The position numbers were made by a program, and so were the translations under genes. A stretch of DNA of 64,000 nucleotides from Desulfobacula sp. Its GTDB lineage: Bacteria > Desulfobacterota > Desulfobacteria > Desulfobacterales > Desulfobacteraceae. Below the pieces are notes generated by a model, which was given only the letters and a program-made list of their open reading frames with translations, was not told where the DNA came from and made no database searches. Of this stretch, positions 23,331 to 32,314 are shown piece by piece (positions within the stretch are counted from its first letter, which is position 1; every line of letters starts with the position of its first letter). The stretch spans positions 1-64,000 of the forward strand of contig JAMPXP010000005.1 in assembly GCA_023701135.1 (NCBI GenBank), given 5' to 3'.

Positions 23331-25904
23331 ATGACAACATTGAATTGGTCATGGATATATGGTTTTTTTTCTTTTGCAGCAGGATTTGTATCCCTGTCCC
23401 TGTCCATCTATCTTTTTCCCCATTGGAAGAATGCAAGCGCTCGAATTCTTATGATGCTCACGGCGGCGACTGCAATTTGGTCCCTGGCCTATGGCATGGA
23501 GTTGATCAGCCCGGATATGGCGCTCAAGCTCTGGTGGGTAAAAATTGAATATTTGGGTGCAGTATGGGTAGGTATGCTGATTTTTTGTTTCATCACAACC
23601 ATTGCAACGAAAAAATCCCAGGTGACAAGAACCGGCTATCTCATGTTAAGCCTGGTTCCCCTTCTGGCCATTCTCCTGGTTTTGACAAACGATCATCATC
23701 ATCTGATGTGGCATCATGCTTGGCTGGATCTGAACGGCAGGGCCCCTACCCTTGCCTATTTACGGGGGAAGGGCTTCTGGGGCTATGTTGGGTTTTCCTA
23801 TCTGTTGATCTTTATGGCGACTGTTGTTTTGATAAGGGCTTTGATATCTGCCAAGGGAATAGTCAGAAAGCAATTGTTCATGCTGCTGGTGGGCATGATA
23901 TGCCCATGGATGGCCAATATCCTTTACCTGGCCGGATTTGATGAATTAAAACATCTGGATCTCACTCCGGCCGCATTTGCCGTCAGCGGGATTGCATTTT
24001 CCTGGGGGCTTTTGAAATATCAGATGCTGGGGCTGATTCCCCTGGCCCGTGAAATGATGATAGAAAGCATGGGGGACCCTGTCATTGCCCTGGATATGAA
24101 TGACCGGATACTGGACTTGAACCGGGCTGCCCAGGATCTGTTCCGGATTGACAGAGCTACCCGGACCTATAATGGAATCAGAGAAACGGTTCCTGTTCTG
24201 TATGAGCTGGTCGAGCAATTTCGTGGGCCGGAGCCGGTCGAAGTTGAAACACGGTTTTGTGTGGAAGATTTATCAAAACAATGGAATTTGAGGATTTCCC
24301 CCTTGCTGAATAAAAAGGAAAAACAGACCGGTCGCTTGGTTATTTTAAGGGATATCACAGACCGGAAAAATGCAGAAGCTGCACTGAAAGAAAGTGAGAG
24401 AATCCACAGGGTCATTCTTGAAGCCTCTCCCAATCCCATCGTGTTTTATAATGAATCAGGAGAGGTCACCTATTTGAACCCCGCCTTTACAAGGGTTTTT
24501 GGCTGGCATCTGGATGAGCTTCTCGGGAAAAGGATTGATTTTGTGCCTGAAGAAAAACAGAAGGAAACCAAAGAGGCGCTGCAAAAAACCATTGATCATC
24601 CGGAAGGAAATTATGATTTTATTACCCAGAGGATGACAAAAACAGGGGATATCCTTGATGTCAGCATCAATTCAGCCCTCTACCTTGCCAAAGACGGCAG
24701 CAGGAAAAGCCTGGTCGTCAATTTTACGGATATTACCAAGCTCAAAAAAACAGAGCATGAACTGAGGCATACCCAGGATTATATCCGCAGCATTATCAAT
24801 TCCATGCCTTCGGCGTTGATAGGGCTGACGGCCGAAGGTATCGTCACGCAATGGAATACTGAAGCGGAAAGATTGACGGGAATTCCAGTCCATGAGGCAA
24901 AAGAAAAGCGGCTTGAAAAAGTATTTCCCAGGCTTTTTAATCATATTTTCAATGGAAGTCAGGCCCTGGAAGGAAAAACCGTAAGAAAGGAAAGCAAAAT
25001 AGAGATTTCAACAGGCGGGAAAACAATTTTGACCGATATCACCATTTATCCGATTCTGTCGGACAAGGCCGAAGGAGTCGTCATCAGGGTTGATGATATC
25101 AGTGACAGGGTCAGGATGGAAGAAATGATGATGCAATCTGAAAAAATGTTGTCCGTGGGCGGGCTTGCAGCAGGTATGGCCCATGAAATAAACAATCCTC
25201 TTGCCGGGATCCTTCAGAATATCCAGGTGGTACGGAACCGTCTGGAAAAAGACCTGCCTGCCAATATCAAGGCGGCATCGGAATGCGGGGTCAGCCTTGA
25301 CGCCCTGAGAGCCTATATGGAAAAAAGAAGTATTTTTGCCATGATGGACTTGGTAAGGGCTTCAGGCTGCCGGGCAGCTCAGATTGTTGAAAATATGCTG
25401 ACCTTCAGCAGGAAAAGCGATCACCGCAAATTCACCTATTATCTTCATGATATCATGGAGGCGACCCTGGAGTTGATTGAAAATGATTACAACACGAAAA
25501 AGAACTATGATTTTCGCTCCATTGAGATCATCCGGCAATACCAGGAAGCGACACCCCCGGTTTCCTGCGAAAAAACCCAGATCCAGCAGGTGTTTTTAAA
25601 TATCCTGAAAAACGGGGCCGAGGCCATGGTCGAGGCCGGAATCTCTTCTCCAAGATTTATTATCCGGTGTTCCAGGGAAGATCACCATGCGGTTCTGGAA
25701 ATAGAAGACAATGGCCCCGGGATAGCCCATGATATCCAGAAGCGTATTTTTGAACCCTTTTTTACTACCAAGGAAGTGGGTGTCGGGACAGGTTTGGGCT
25801 TATCTGTTTCCTATTTTATTATCACGGAAAATCACACCGGCATTCTGGCGGTGGATTCAACTCCCGGCAAGGGAACTGTTTTTATCATCAAACTCCCCCT
25901 TTAA
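23331..25904 (+). CDS. Membrane sensor histidine kinase with 7TM sensor and three PAS domains
   Basis: About 857 residues; ATG 23331 is preferred to the TTG at 23310 because AAGGAA precedes it. An N-terminal set of about seven membrane segments (to residue 220) resembles the 7TM sensor module of histidine kinases. Three PAS domains follow (about 230-350, 360-480, 490-605). The second begins VILEASPNPIVFYNESGEV. The phosphoacceptor box is GLAAGMAHEINNPLAGI (His near 617). The ATP lid DNGPGIAHDIQKRIFEPFFT leads into GTGLGLSVSYF. No response regulator is directly adjacent on this strand. The NtrC-type regulator 0.6 kb away could be its partner. Confidence 0.88.
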   Translation: MTTLNWSWIYGFFSFAAGFVSLSLSIYLFPHWKNASARILMMLTAATAIWSLAYGMELISPDMALKLWWVKIEYLGAVWVGMLIFCFITTIATKKSQVTRTGYLMLSLVPLLAILLVLTNDHHHLMWHHAWLDLNGRAPTLAYLRGKGFWGYVGFSYLLIFMATVVLIRALISAKGIVRKQLFMLLVGMICPWMANILYLAGFDELKHLDLTPAAFAVSGIAFSWGLLKYQMLGLIPLAREMMIESMGDPVIALDMNDRILDLNRAAQDLFRIDRATRTYNGIRETVPVLYELVEQFRGPEPVEVETRFCVEDLSKQWNLRISPLLNKKEKQTGRLVILRDITDRKNAEAALKESERIHRVILEASPNPIVFYNESGEVTYLNPAFTRVFGWHLDELLGKRIDFVPEEKQKETKEALQKTIDHPEGNYDFITQRMTKTGDILDVSINSALYLAKDGSRKSLVVNFTDITKLKKTEHELRHTQDYIRSIINSMPSALIGLTAEGIVTQWNTEAERLTGIPVHEAKEKRLEKVFPRLFNHIFNGSQALEGKTVRKESKIEISTGGKTILTDITIYPILSDKAEGVVIRVDDISDRVRMEEMMMQSEKMLSVGGLAAGMAHEINNPLAGILQNIQVVRNRLEKDLPANIKAASECGVSLDALRAYMEKRSIFAMMDLVRASGCRAAQIVENMLTFSRKSDHRKFTYYLHDIMEATLELIENDYNTKKNYDFRSIEIIRQYQEATPPVSCEKTQIQQVFLNILKNGAEAMVEAGISSPRFIIRCSREDHHAVLEIEDNGPGIAHDIQKRIFEPFFTTKEVGVGTGLGLSVSYFIITENHTGILAVDSTPGKGTVFIIKLPL

Positions 25905-25987
25905 AAAAGATAGGCCGCTTACAGCATAGGTTTCCGGCTTGGGTGCCCGGTATTTTGCCCTTGAATTAAAAACCCTGGGGCATGGGT

Positions 25988-26045
25988 GGTTCATTTGAAC
26001 CGGTAACCGGTGGTTCATTTGAACCGGAAATGGTCCATTCGAATT
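25988..26045 (+). promoter_or_regulatory. Tandem palindromic enhancer sites upstream of the PilZ gene
   Basis: GGTTCATTTGAACC occurs at 25988-26001 and 26012-26025, and a degenerate GGTCCATTCGAATT at 26032-26045. Each is an inverted repeat GGTTCA-TT-TGAACC. Sites repeat at 24 and 20 base steps. Their position 65-120 bases upstream of a sigma-54-like promoter fits enhancer sites for an NtrC-type activator. Confidence 0.72.
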
Positions 26046-26109
26046 ATAAATTATTCTGAGTTAAGCCTAACTTCATAAAATTATTATATTATTTCTATCC
26101 TCCAGGCCC

Positions 26110-26123
26110 GGCCCCATTTTTGC
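26110..26123 (+). promoter_or_regulatory. Sigma-54 promoter of the PilZ gene
   Basis: CCGGCCCCATTTTTGCTA has GG at 26110-26111 and GC at 26122-26123 with exactly ten bases between, the invariant -24/-12 geometry. AAATTATTATAT lies at 26078-26089, as in the second copy of this arrangement at 30.6 kb. Confidence 0.65.
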
Positions 26124-26203
26124 TAGACCTATCTGCAGGCGTAGGTTTATTTTACAAAATAGGAACCCGAGGCAGTATTAAAAATTCATCAATTCAGGTG
26201 TTT

Positions 26204-26521
26204 ATGGAACCAACAAAAGAACGACGCATATGGCCCCGTCATCAGGTCATGATTCCCATTTCTTTGAAATGCTCTCATGCGCGGACACCCAACCGGGCAT
26301 GGCATATCGGAGAAACCGGGAATATCAGCGTAGACGGGATGATGCTGGTCTCTTCTGTTTTAAAGGAGACCCAACTGTCTTCAATGGTGGAGATTTTATG
26401 CTTTCCGCAGAACCAGGATTTGTATTCTCAAATCCGTGATCCCGAACCCATCAGCATGACCGGGGTTGTGATATGGCAAGACCGGGTGAGCGGAACTGCA
26501 GGAATTCAAGTGAACAATTGA
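26204..26521 (+). CDS. PilZ-domain protein
   Basis: About 105 residues from ATG 26204. A longer frame starting with a TTG at 26120 overlaps the sigma-54 promoter and is rejected. The c-di-GMP-binding signature is visible: RRIWPRH at the start (RxxxR) and GNISVDGMML (D/NxSxxG). A single PilZ domain acts as a c-di-GMP receptor controlling motility, polysaccharide or envelope functions. Shared sites with the envelope operon at 30.7 kb place it in the same regulon. Confidence 0.8.
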   Translation: MEPTKERRIWPRHQVMIPISLKCSHARTPNRAWHIGETGNISVDGMMLVSSVLKETQLSSMVEILCFPQNQDLYSQIRDPEPISMTGVVIWQDRVSGTAGIQVNN

Positions 26522-26525
26522 TCGT

Positions 26526-27866
26526 TTATGAGCAGCCCTCTTCTTTCAGGTCGAATTTTTTCATTCTGTACCGAAGGGTGTTCCTTGTGATGCCGAGCTG
26601 CCGTGATGCTCTGGAAATATTCCACCCCGAGGCGGTTAAGGCTTCTACAATCATTTCCTTTTCTTTTAAGAAAAGATTTTTTTTCGAGACAGGTTGAGGC
26701 TCTGGGGTAATCCGGGCCTCTTTTTCAAGGAGCCGGGCAACCATTTCCCCTGTGATATCGCTTCCCTTTGAAACCAGCACCAGGCGTTCCAACCTGTTTT
26801 TCAGTTCCCTGACATTGCCGGGCCAGGAATATCGGGAAAAGTCATCCATTGCCGAATCCATGATCCGGGAAGGGGAGAGGTTAAATTCCCGACTAAAAAT
26901 GCTCAGAAAATGTTGGACCAACTCGGGGATGTCTTCGGGTCTTTCTTTTAGGGACGGCATTTTGATGGTATAGGCATTCAAGCGAAAATAAAGGTCTGAT
27001 CTGAATTTTTTTTGTCCCACCATCTCCTCTACGTTCTGATTGGTTGCAGAAATAATTTTAATATCGATTTTCACAGGTTCACCCGATCCCACCGGTATGA
27101 TCAGTTTATCTTCAACGGCATGAAGAACTTTTGCCTGGAGGTCCAGGGGCATATCCCCTATTTCATCCAGGAACAGGGTGCCGGAGTCTGCCTGGATGAA
27201 TGAGCCTTTCCGGTCATGAAGAGCCCCGGTAAAGGATCCTTTGATATGCCCGAACAATTCGGATTCCATGAGTTCCCTGGGAATGGCTGCGCAATTGACC
27301 CTGATAAAGGGTTTGTGCCTTCGGGGGGACAGGTCATGGATGGTTCTTGCAGCCAATTCTTTTCCGGTTCCGGATTCGCCGGTGATGAATACGGAGGTCG
27401 AAGTGGATGCAACCAGTTCCAGCTCTTTTCGAATATTTCTCATGACACCGGAGGAGCCGATCAGAAGCTGCCCGTCAGATTCATGGCCCTTGGGGGCAAA
27501 GGATTTTCCGGCCAGGGCCGCTTTTACTTTTTCGATAATGATATCGTTATCCACAGGTTTGGTAATATAGTCAAAGGCCCCTCTCTTCATGGCATCGACA
27601 GCCGTTGAAACGGTCCCAAAAGCCGTGAGAATGATCAGCGGGGTCTCCGGGTATTTCAGGTTCCGGTGTTTTAATACCTCCATCCCATCCGCTTTTGGCA
27701 TTTTCAGATCGGTAAATACAAGGTCCGGTTGAAAGTTTTTCCATTTGACGATGCCGTCTTCTCCGTCTGTGGCGGTTTCCACAAGATATCCCCTGGTTTC
27801 GAGAACAAGCTGAAGGATTCTGCGCATGCGGGCCTCATCTTCAATAATGAGTATTTTTTCAGACAA
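26526..27866 (-). CDS. Sigma-54-dependent NtrC-type response regulator
   Basis: About 446 residues; the TTG start at 27866 follows AAAGGAGG and reads SEKILIIEDEARMRRIL. A longer ATG frame begins at 27884 inside the ribosome site. The receiver domain has LVFTDLKMPKADG (phosphoacceptor Asp) and AFDYITKP. The AAA+ domain has Walker A GESGTGKE, the sigma-54 contact loop GHIKGSFTGA (GSFTGA rather than GAFTGA), and SWPGNVRELKNRL. The Fis-type helix-turn-helix NISRASRQLGITRNTLRYR ends the protein. It overlaps the end of the kinase gene by eight bases. It is the obvious binder of the nearby GGTTCATTTGAACC sites. Confidence 0.92.
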   Translation of the reverse strand: MSEKILIIEDEARMRRILQLVLETRGYLVETATDGEDGIVKWKNFQPDLVFTDLKMPKADGMEVLKHRNLKYPETPLIILTAFGTVSTAVDAMKRGAFDYITKPVDNDIIIEKVKAALAGKSFAPKGHESDGQLLIGSSGVMRNIRKELELVASTSTSVFITGESGTGKELAARTIHDLSPRRHKPFIRVNCAAIPRELMESELFGHIKGSFTGALHDRKGSFIQADSGTLFLDEIGDMPLDLQAKVLHAVEDKLIIPVGSGEPVKIDIKIISATNQNVEEMVGQKKFRSDLYFRLNAYTIKMPSLKERPEDIPELVQHFLSIFSREFNLSPSRIMDSAMDDFSRYSWPGNVRELKNRLERLVLVSKGSDITGEMVARLLEKEARITPEPQPVSKKNLFLKEKEMIVEALTASGWNISRASRQLGITRNTLRYRMKKFDLKEEGCS

Positions 27867-30468
27867 GGGAAGCCTCCTTTGCATTGGGTTTGGCCGGATT
27901 GGAAACAGAAGAAATCGACAAGGGATTGCACGGCAGTTGGATGGCGACCTTCAGTCCGTCTTGGGGCATATTTTCAATGGAAATCCGTCCGTTGTGGGCC
28001 AAAACGATCTGTTTGCAGACACAAAGTCCGATCCCCATTCCCTTTTCCTTTGTTGTGAAAAATTTTTTAAAAGCGTTCCCAAGGTCTTTTTCAGGGATGC
28101 CTGGGCCTGAATCCATGATATGTATCGCAATGGTGTCATCCTGGCCAGGCTTTATGGAAATGGTAATTTTCCCGCCCTTTGGCATGGCATCTTCAGCATT
28201 GGAAATGCAGTTTAAAAAAACCTGCTGTAGCTGCCGAATATCGGCTAGTATTCTAGGAAGTGTATCCGGGGACAGCAGCTCAATGGTTATGAGCTTATTG
28301 TGGTTGCCGGATTGTATGAAGTGGTCTATCAGGGATGCGGTTTCCCGGCATAAATCAACACCGGTGAATTCCGGGGCCTTATACCGGGCAAGCCCCATCA
28401 TATTGTTGATGACCGAAGAAAGGCCGTCCACTTCTCCCATGATATATTCCAGCAATTCCTTTCGGGTTTCCGCATCCCCGGAATTTCCGGTCAGATATTG
28501 GGCTGAACTGCGGATGATGCCCAGGGGGTTTTTCAATTCATGGGCAAGGACCGTGGCCATTTCACCCAGGGCCGCCATTTTTTCCGACTGAACGATTTTA
28601 TTGAACATCTTTTCCAGTTGCTTTTTATTTTCAATCAGGGATTCATAGTGAAAGGCGTTTTCCAGGGCGAGCCCGACCTGGTTGCAGATCGTGGTGAAGA
28701 ATTGAACGTCTCTTTTCGCATACGGTCTGCCATCCTTACGCCGCCCCAGAAGCATCAGGCCTGATAAGCCGGTTGCCCCTCTCAGGGCCAGGATCAATTC
28801 AATCTTCTCGGATTTAAGGGAGATCAGGGTCTTTGCAAGGCCCTGATCCTTTGTCGGTGTGGTGCAGAACAGGTAATCGGTCTTGCCGGACAACCTTGAT
28901 TTCAGAAGATTTGAGTCGACGGAAGGGGTTGAGAAAGATCCGGGCCCAGGGCCGGGATACCATTGCACCCTATCCTGATCAAAAATGATGAGGTTCAGCT
29001 TTTGGATATGAAAATCTTCAGGAATGGTATGGGTTAGAAGATGGATCAAATCTTTTAAATATACGGACGACCCGATATGTCTGCTCAGGGCGGATAGGCT
29101 GCCGTCTTTGTAGAGGGCTCTGGGAAGAAAAAGGAGATCCAGGAAAAAGGAAATCACTGTTTTCAAAGGTTCAAAAGAAACGGCAATGGCAATGAGATAA
29201 ATCAGAAACAGCTCTTCAGAAAGGATCTCCCGCCCGACAAGGGTCCGTTTGATAAAAATCATCAGGTATGAATAGGAGATCAATAAAAATCCGATCAATA
29301 GAAAATAGGAAATGGTTCTGGATATCATTTTATCCACGTCTAAAAGCCTGTAACGGATCAGGGCAATAAAATATGCTCCCGGAAGGATGACCCCGGACAG
29401 GACAACCAGCTCAAAGGAAATAAAAGGGGTGTTAAACAGGATATTGGGAACGGCATAAAAAATGATATAGGGCCCGAAAGACATCCAATAGGCGCTGATA
29501 ATCAGTTTGATCTGGTTTTTTTCAAGGGAGGAGGTGAGCTTTGGATAGTCTGTGCAATGTTTTATAAACGCAGCTGCCGCCATGAACGGTAAGGCAAGGT
29601 TTCTCAAGCGCTGGAGCCAGCCCAGAAACTCGCCGGCGCTCTCACACAGGACCAAGGCCGTTGAAATGCTGATCAGAGGTGCGGATAGATAGAATATTGC
29701 AAATGCCCAGGGCTTGTTTCTTACCATATCCCGTTCCTGGGGAAAGCTGAAAACAAAATGCAGGCAGGTACCGAAGGCCAGCCAGTTAAAAATGGCCAGG
29801 GTAAAGAAGCTTAAAGAGATGATAGCAGGGTTGAGAATTCCAAAATGCGAGGGAAATGTGGCTGAAAAGGTTGTGGCAAAAAATGAAAGGGTCAGAAGAA
29901 AGACAAGTACCGGTTGCTCACTGGTGACTCGGAAATAAGATAAGATACCGAGAAAAATCAGGGAGAACATGAGCAGCAGATGGGGCCAGGCAATGGATAG
30001 AAACCGGAAGGGTGAAACAGGATTCAGCTTTGGCTCGAATTTAAAATAGGTTTCTCCCCGCTTGACCGTAATGGTGCCTGGTTTTGCAGGCCCAGATTTG
30101 GAAGAAACGAGATGGGCCAGAACCTGTTCATAGGTGAGGCCATTGATGCGGATGATAATATCCCCGCTTTGGACGGGGTTGATGGCCTGATGAATTTTTC
30201 CGATTTTTAAGCCGTATTGCGTCTTATCCACTCTGAATTCAGGAGTCCCATAATAAAGAACGGAAAATGAAAAAATACAGATAAAGGATAAGGGCAGAAA
30301 AATGATGACAAAAGGCAGGATTCTTCCGATCATATCTTTATCAGGCCTCAACGGGCTGTTCTGTCTTGTCAATTCATCCAAATCCGTGGGCTCCTCATGC
30401 CGGGGCTGTCTATAAACCCATTTGCTTATATCAAAAAACAAGGACCAATAGAAAGATAAAAACGTCAT
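27859..30468 (-). CDS. PDZ-7TM-GAF histidine kinase partner of the NtrC-type regulator
   Basis: About 869 residues from ATG 30468; a GTG frame starts at 30495 inside an enhancer site and neither start has a strong ribosome site. One membrane segment is followed by a periplasmic PDZ-like domain (NPVQSGDIIIRINGLTYEQV), then seven or eight membrane segments, a GAF domain (about 560-640) and a kinase core. The H-box is MATVLAHELKNPLGII, the ATP-binding end is DSGPGIPEKDLG then GMGIGLCVCKQI. The PDZ domain suggests sensing of envelope protein C-termini. It is co-transcribed with the response regulator. Confidence 0.85.
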   Translation of the reverse strand: MTFLSFYWSLFFDISKWVYRQPRHEEPTDLDELTRQNSPLRPDKDMIGRILPFVIIFLPLSFICIFSFSVLYYGTPEFRVDKTQYGLKIGKIHQAINPVQSGDIIIRINGLTYEQVLAHLVSSKSGPAKPGTITVKRGETYFKFEPKLNPVSPFRFLSIAWPHLLLMFSLIFLGILSYFRVTSEQPVLVFLLTLSFFATTFSATFPSHFGILNPAIISLSFFTLAIFNWLAFGTCLHFVFSFPQERDMVRNKPWAFAIFYLSAPLISISTALVLCESAGEFLGWLQRLRNLALPFMAAAAFIKHCTDYPKLTSSLEKNQIKLIISAYWMSFGPYIIFYAVPNILFNTPFISFELVVLSGVILPGAYFIALIRYRLLDVDKMISRTISYFLLIGFLLISYSYLMIFIKRTLVGREILSEELFLIYLIAIAVSFEPLKTVISFFLDLLFLPRALYKDGSLSALSRHIGSSVYLKDLIHLLTHTIPEDFHIQKLNLIIFDQDRVQWYPGPGPGSFSTPSVDSNLLKSRLSGKTDYLFCTTPTKDQGLAKTLISLKSEKIELILALRGATGLSGLMLLGRRKDGRPYAKRDVQFFTTICNQVGLALENAFHYESLIENKKQLEKMFNKIVQSEKMAALGEMATVLAHELKNPLGIIRSSAQYLTGNSGDAETRKELLEYIMGEVDGLSSVINNMMGLARYKAPEFTGVDLCRETASLIDHFIQSGNHNKLITIELLSPDTLPRILADIRQLQQVFLNCISNAEDAMPKGGKITISIKPGQDDTIAIHIMDSGPGIPEKDLGNAFKKFFTTKEKGMGIGLCVCKQIVLAHNGRISIENMPQDGLKVAIQLPCNPLSISSVSNPAKPNAKEASLV

Positions 30469-30479
30469 TGGCTGAAATC

Positions 30480-30516
30480 GGTTCAAATGCACCACCTGTT
30501 ATGGCTCATTTGAACC
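30480..30516 (+). promoter_or_regulatory. Second set of palindromic enhancer sites
   Basis: GGTTCAAATGCACC at 30480-30493 and GGCTCATTTGAACC at 30503-30516 match the palindromes upstream of the PilZ gene, 23 bases apart. They sit between the kinase and the envelope operon and could serve both. Confidence 0.65.
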
Positions 30517-30600
30517 AGAACAGGCTTATTTTCGATTGCCGTTCAGCGTCATGCATGGTTAATAATTTGAAATTATTATATGTTTTTATTTCTCAGAACC

Positions 30601-30614
30601 GGCCTCCTTTTTGC
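30601..30614 (+). promoter_or_regulatory. Sigma-54 promoter of the envelope operon
   Basis: CCGGCCTCCTTTTTGCTG has GG at 30601-30602 and GC at 30613-30614, ten bases apart. AAATTATTATAT at 30570-30581 is 20 bases upstream, as at the PilZ promoter. The two promoters differ in only three of eighteen bases. Confidence 0.68.
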
Positions 30615-30678
30615 TGTGACAACGAAGGAAAATTAGAAACGGCTAAACAGCAACTATTTTATTAAAGAAGGAGCTAAG

Positions 30679-32304
30679 GTGAGGAAAAACGTATTGAAAA
30701 TGAAACTGTCGGGTTTCAATTTGTTGGGAAAGGGGTGGGCGATTCTTCTGGCGTTCCTGTTGTCAGCTTCAACCCTTTATGCGGAAGATCTGCATATATC
30801 AAACGAATTTTCGTTGACCCATAATCATATTTCAGGCCCCGGCCAGGCAAGTTCTTCTTTAACGGAGGGCCTCCGGTATCTGAATGTTCTGGGGATCACC
30901 GGAGCCGGGCAGATCAAAGGATTTGATTATAATTTTAATTTCGGCGGGAAAGCGACGGATGATAATAGAAATGATGTTAAGAGCCTTTCTCTCACCAATC
31001 TCCAGGGCAGAATAACCGATAAAATCAATACGGTGAACATGGGGGACACCTTTGAATCGTTTTCCCAGTATTCATTAGGGACGTCATTGAAAGGGGCCTC
31101 CTACAGGTTTTATGATGAGGCCGCTAATACCCCCGATATTACGGTAGTCTCCGGCCTGGCTTATCCCAGGTGGGATAATGTCTGGCGTGAGCGTGAGACA
31201 AGGACCGTCGAGCGGCAGGCCTTTGGCAGCCGCATAAAATATAATGTTACCCCTGATTTCTTTGCCGGGGCCAACCTGGTGGTTTCAGATGATGATAAAC
31301 GGATAAGGACAACGGATCCGCTTTACAATAATATGGTGTATTCATTGGATATGGAATACAGGCCCATCCCCGGGCTGACGCTTCGGACGGAATCCGCCTT
31401 TAATGACACCAAACTGTCGGAGCAGGAAGGCGCTGACTATAAAATCAATCACGGATATGCTCATAAAATTGAAGCCATCGGAGATGGCGGCCCCAGCCGG
31501 GCCAGCCTGGAATATGAACGGATTGCGCCTGATTTCCAGACCCTGCTCGGATCGGCCACCCCTGACCGGGAAAAAGCAAAGGCCAAATGGAGATATCGGT
31601 ACAGCAAAACCCTTAGCATCAGCACCGGGTTCCTATGGTTCAGAAACAATCTGGAGCACCAAAGGGCATTTACCACAAACAATTATAAACCCGAGGCCGG
31701 GATAACCGTTAAGAGGCTGTTTGACAGGCAATACTCCACAGCAGATATATCCTATAAATTTGACAGGAAATACGGGGGCACGACGAGCGCCTCCAATCAT
31801 ATCACCAATTTCGGTTACCGGGACAGATTCGGAATTTTTGACAGCGAAACCAATCTCGGCTATACCATATACAATACAAAAACCAGGGTCATTGACAGCA
31901 AAGAATATACCTACAACACCATGCTCAGTTCCCGGCACACCCTTGAAAAATGCATCCTGAAACCCTCTTTATACCTTGGCGGGTGGACGGCCAGCGACGA
32001 ACTGGCAGATACCAGGGATGTGATCTACGAATATTCCCTCGGGCTTGGGGTGGATATCCCCGACCGCAAAATCACCTCTGATATCCGGGTGGGCATGAAC
32101 AAGCTTGAAAAGGAGGCGGCCGGTACGGACGATTCGCTCAAGACTTTTGCCGTCATGAGCCTTTATTACAGGCCTGATTTCCTGGCAAAGCTCAACCAGG
32201 GCCTGCTCTTTTTAAGGGCGAGCATCAATGATTTCAATTATACCACCGAGACCCGGGATTTCAGGGAAACCAGCATCACATCAGGAATAAATATTCAGTT
32301 TTAA
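30679..32304 (+). CDS. Putative outer-membrane beta-barrel protein
   Basis: A 541-residue exported protein with a GTG start behind GAAGGAG. The signal peptide includes GWAILLAFLLSASTLYA with cleavage likely after YA. The mature part is built of alternating short strands rich in Tyr, Gly and Thr (YNFNFGGKATD; RFGIFDSETNLGYTIYNTK) and ends in Phe (TSGINIQF), the typical C-terminal signature for BAM-mediated assembly. Channel or scaffold role unknown. It is the first gene of an operon reading from the sigma-54 promoter, followed after ten bases by the next. Confidence 0.7.
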   Translation: MRKNVLKMKLSGFNLLGKGWAILLAFLLSASTLYAEDLHISNEFSLTHNHISGPGQASSSLTEGLRYLNVLGITGAGQIKGFDYNFNFGGKATDDNRNDVKSLSLTNLQGRITDKINTVNMGDTFESFSQYSLGTSLKGASYRFYDEAANTPDITVVSGLAYPRWDNVWRERETRTVERQAFGSRIKYNVTPDFFAGANLVVSDDDKRIRTTDPLYNNMVYSLDMEYRPIPGLTLRTESAFNDTKLSEQEGADYKINHGYAHKIEAIGDGGPSRASLEYERIAPDFQTLLGSATPDREKAKAKWRYRYSKTLSISTGFLWFRNNLEHQRAFTTNNYKPEAGITVKRLFDRQYSTADISYKFDRKYGGTTSASNHITNFGYRDRFGIFDSETNLGYTIYNTKTRVIDSKEYTYNTMLSSRHTLEKCILKPSLYLGGWTASDELADTRDVIYEYSLGLGVDIPDRKITSDIRVGMNKLEKEAAGTDDSLKTFAVMSLYYRPDFLAKLNQGLLFLRASINDFNYTTETRDFRETSITSGINIQF

Positions 32305-32314
32305 GGAGAAAAAC

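Noticed and set aside
25988-26045. GGTTCATTTGAACC repeats as mobile-element ends or a CRISPR-like array
   Set aside because: Spacing is 20-24 bases, copies are few, and the same motif recurs before a second matching promoter, so regulatory sites explain them better.
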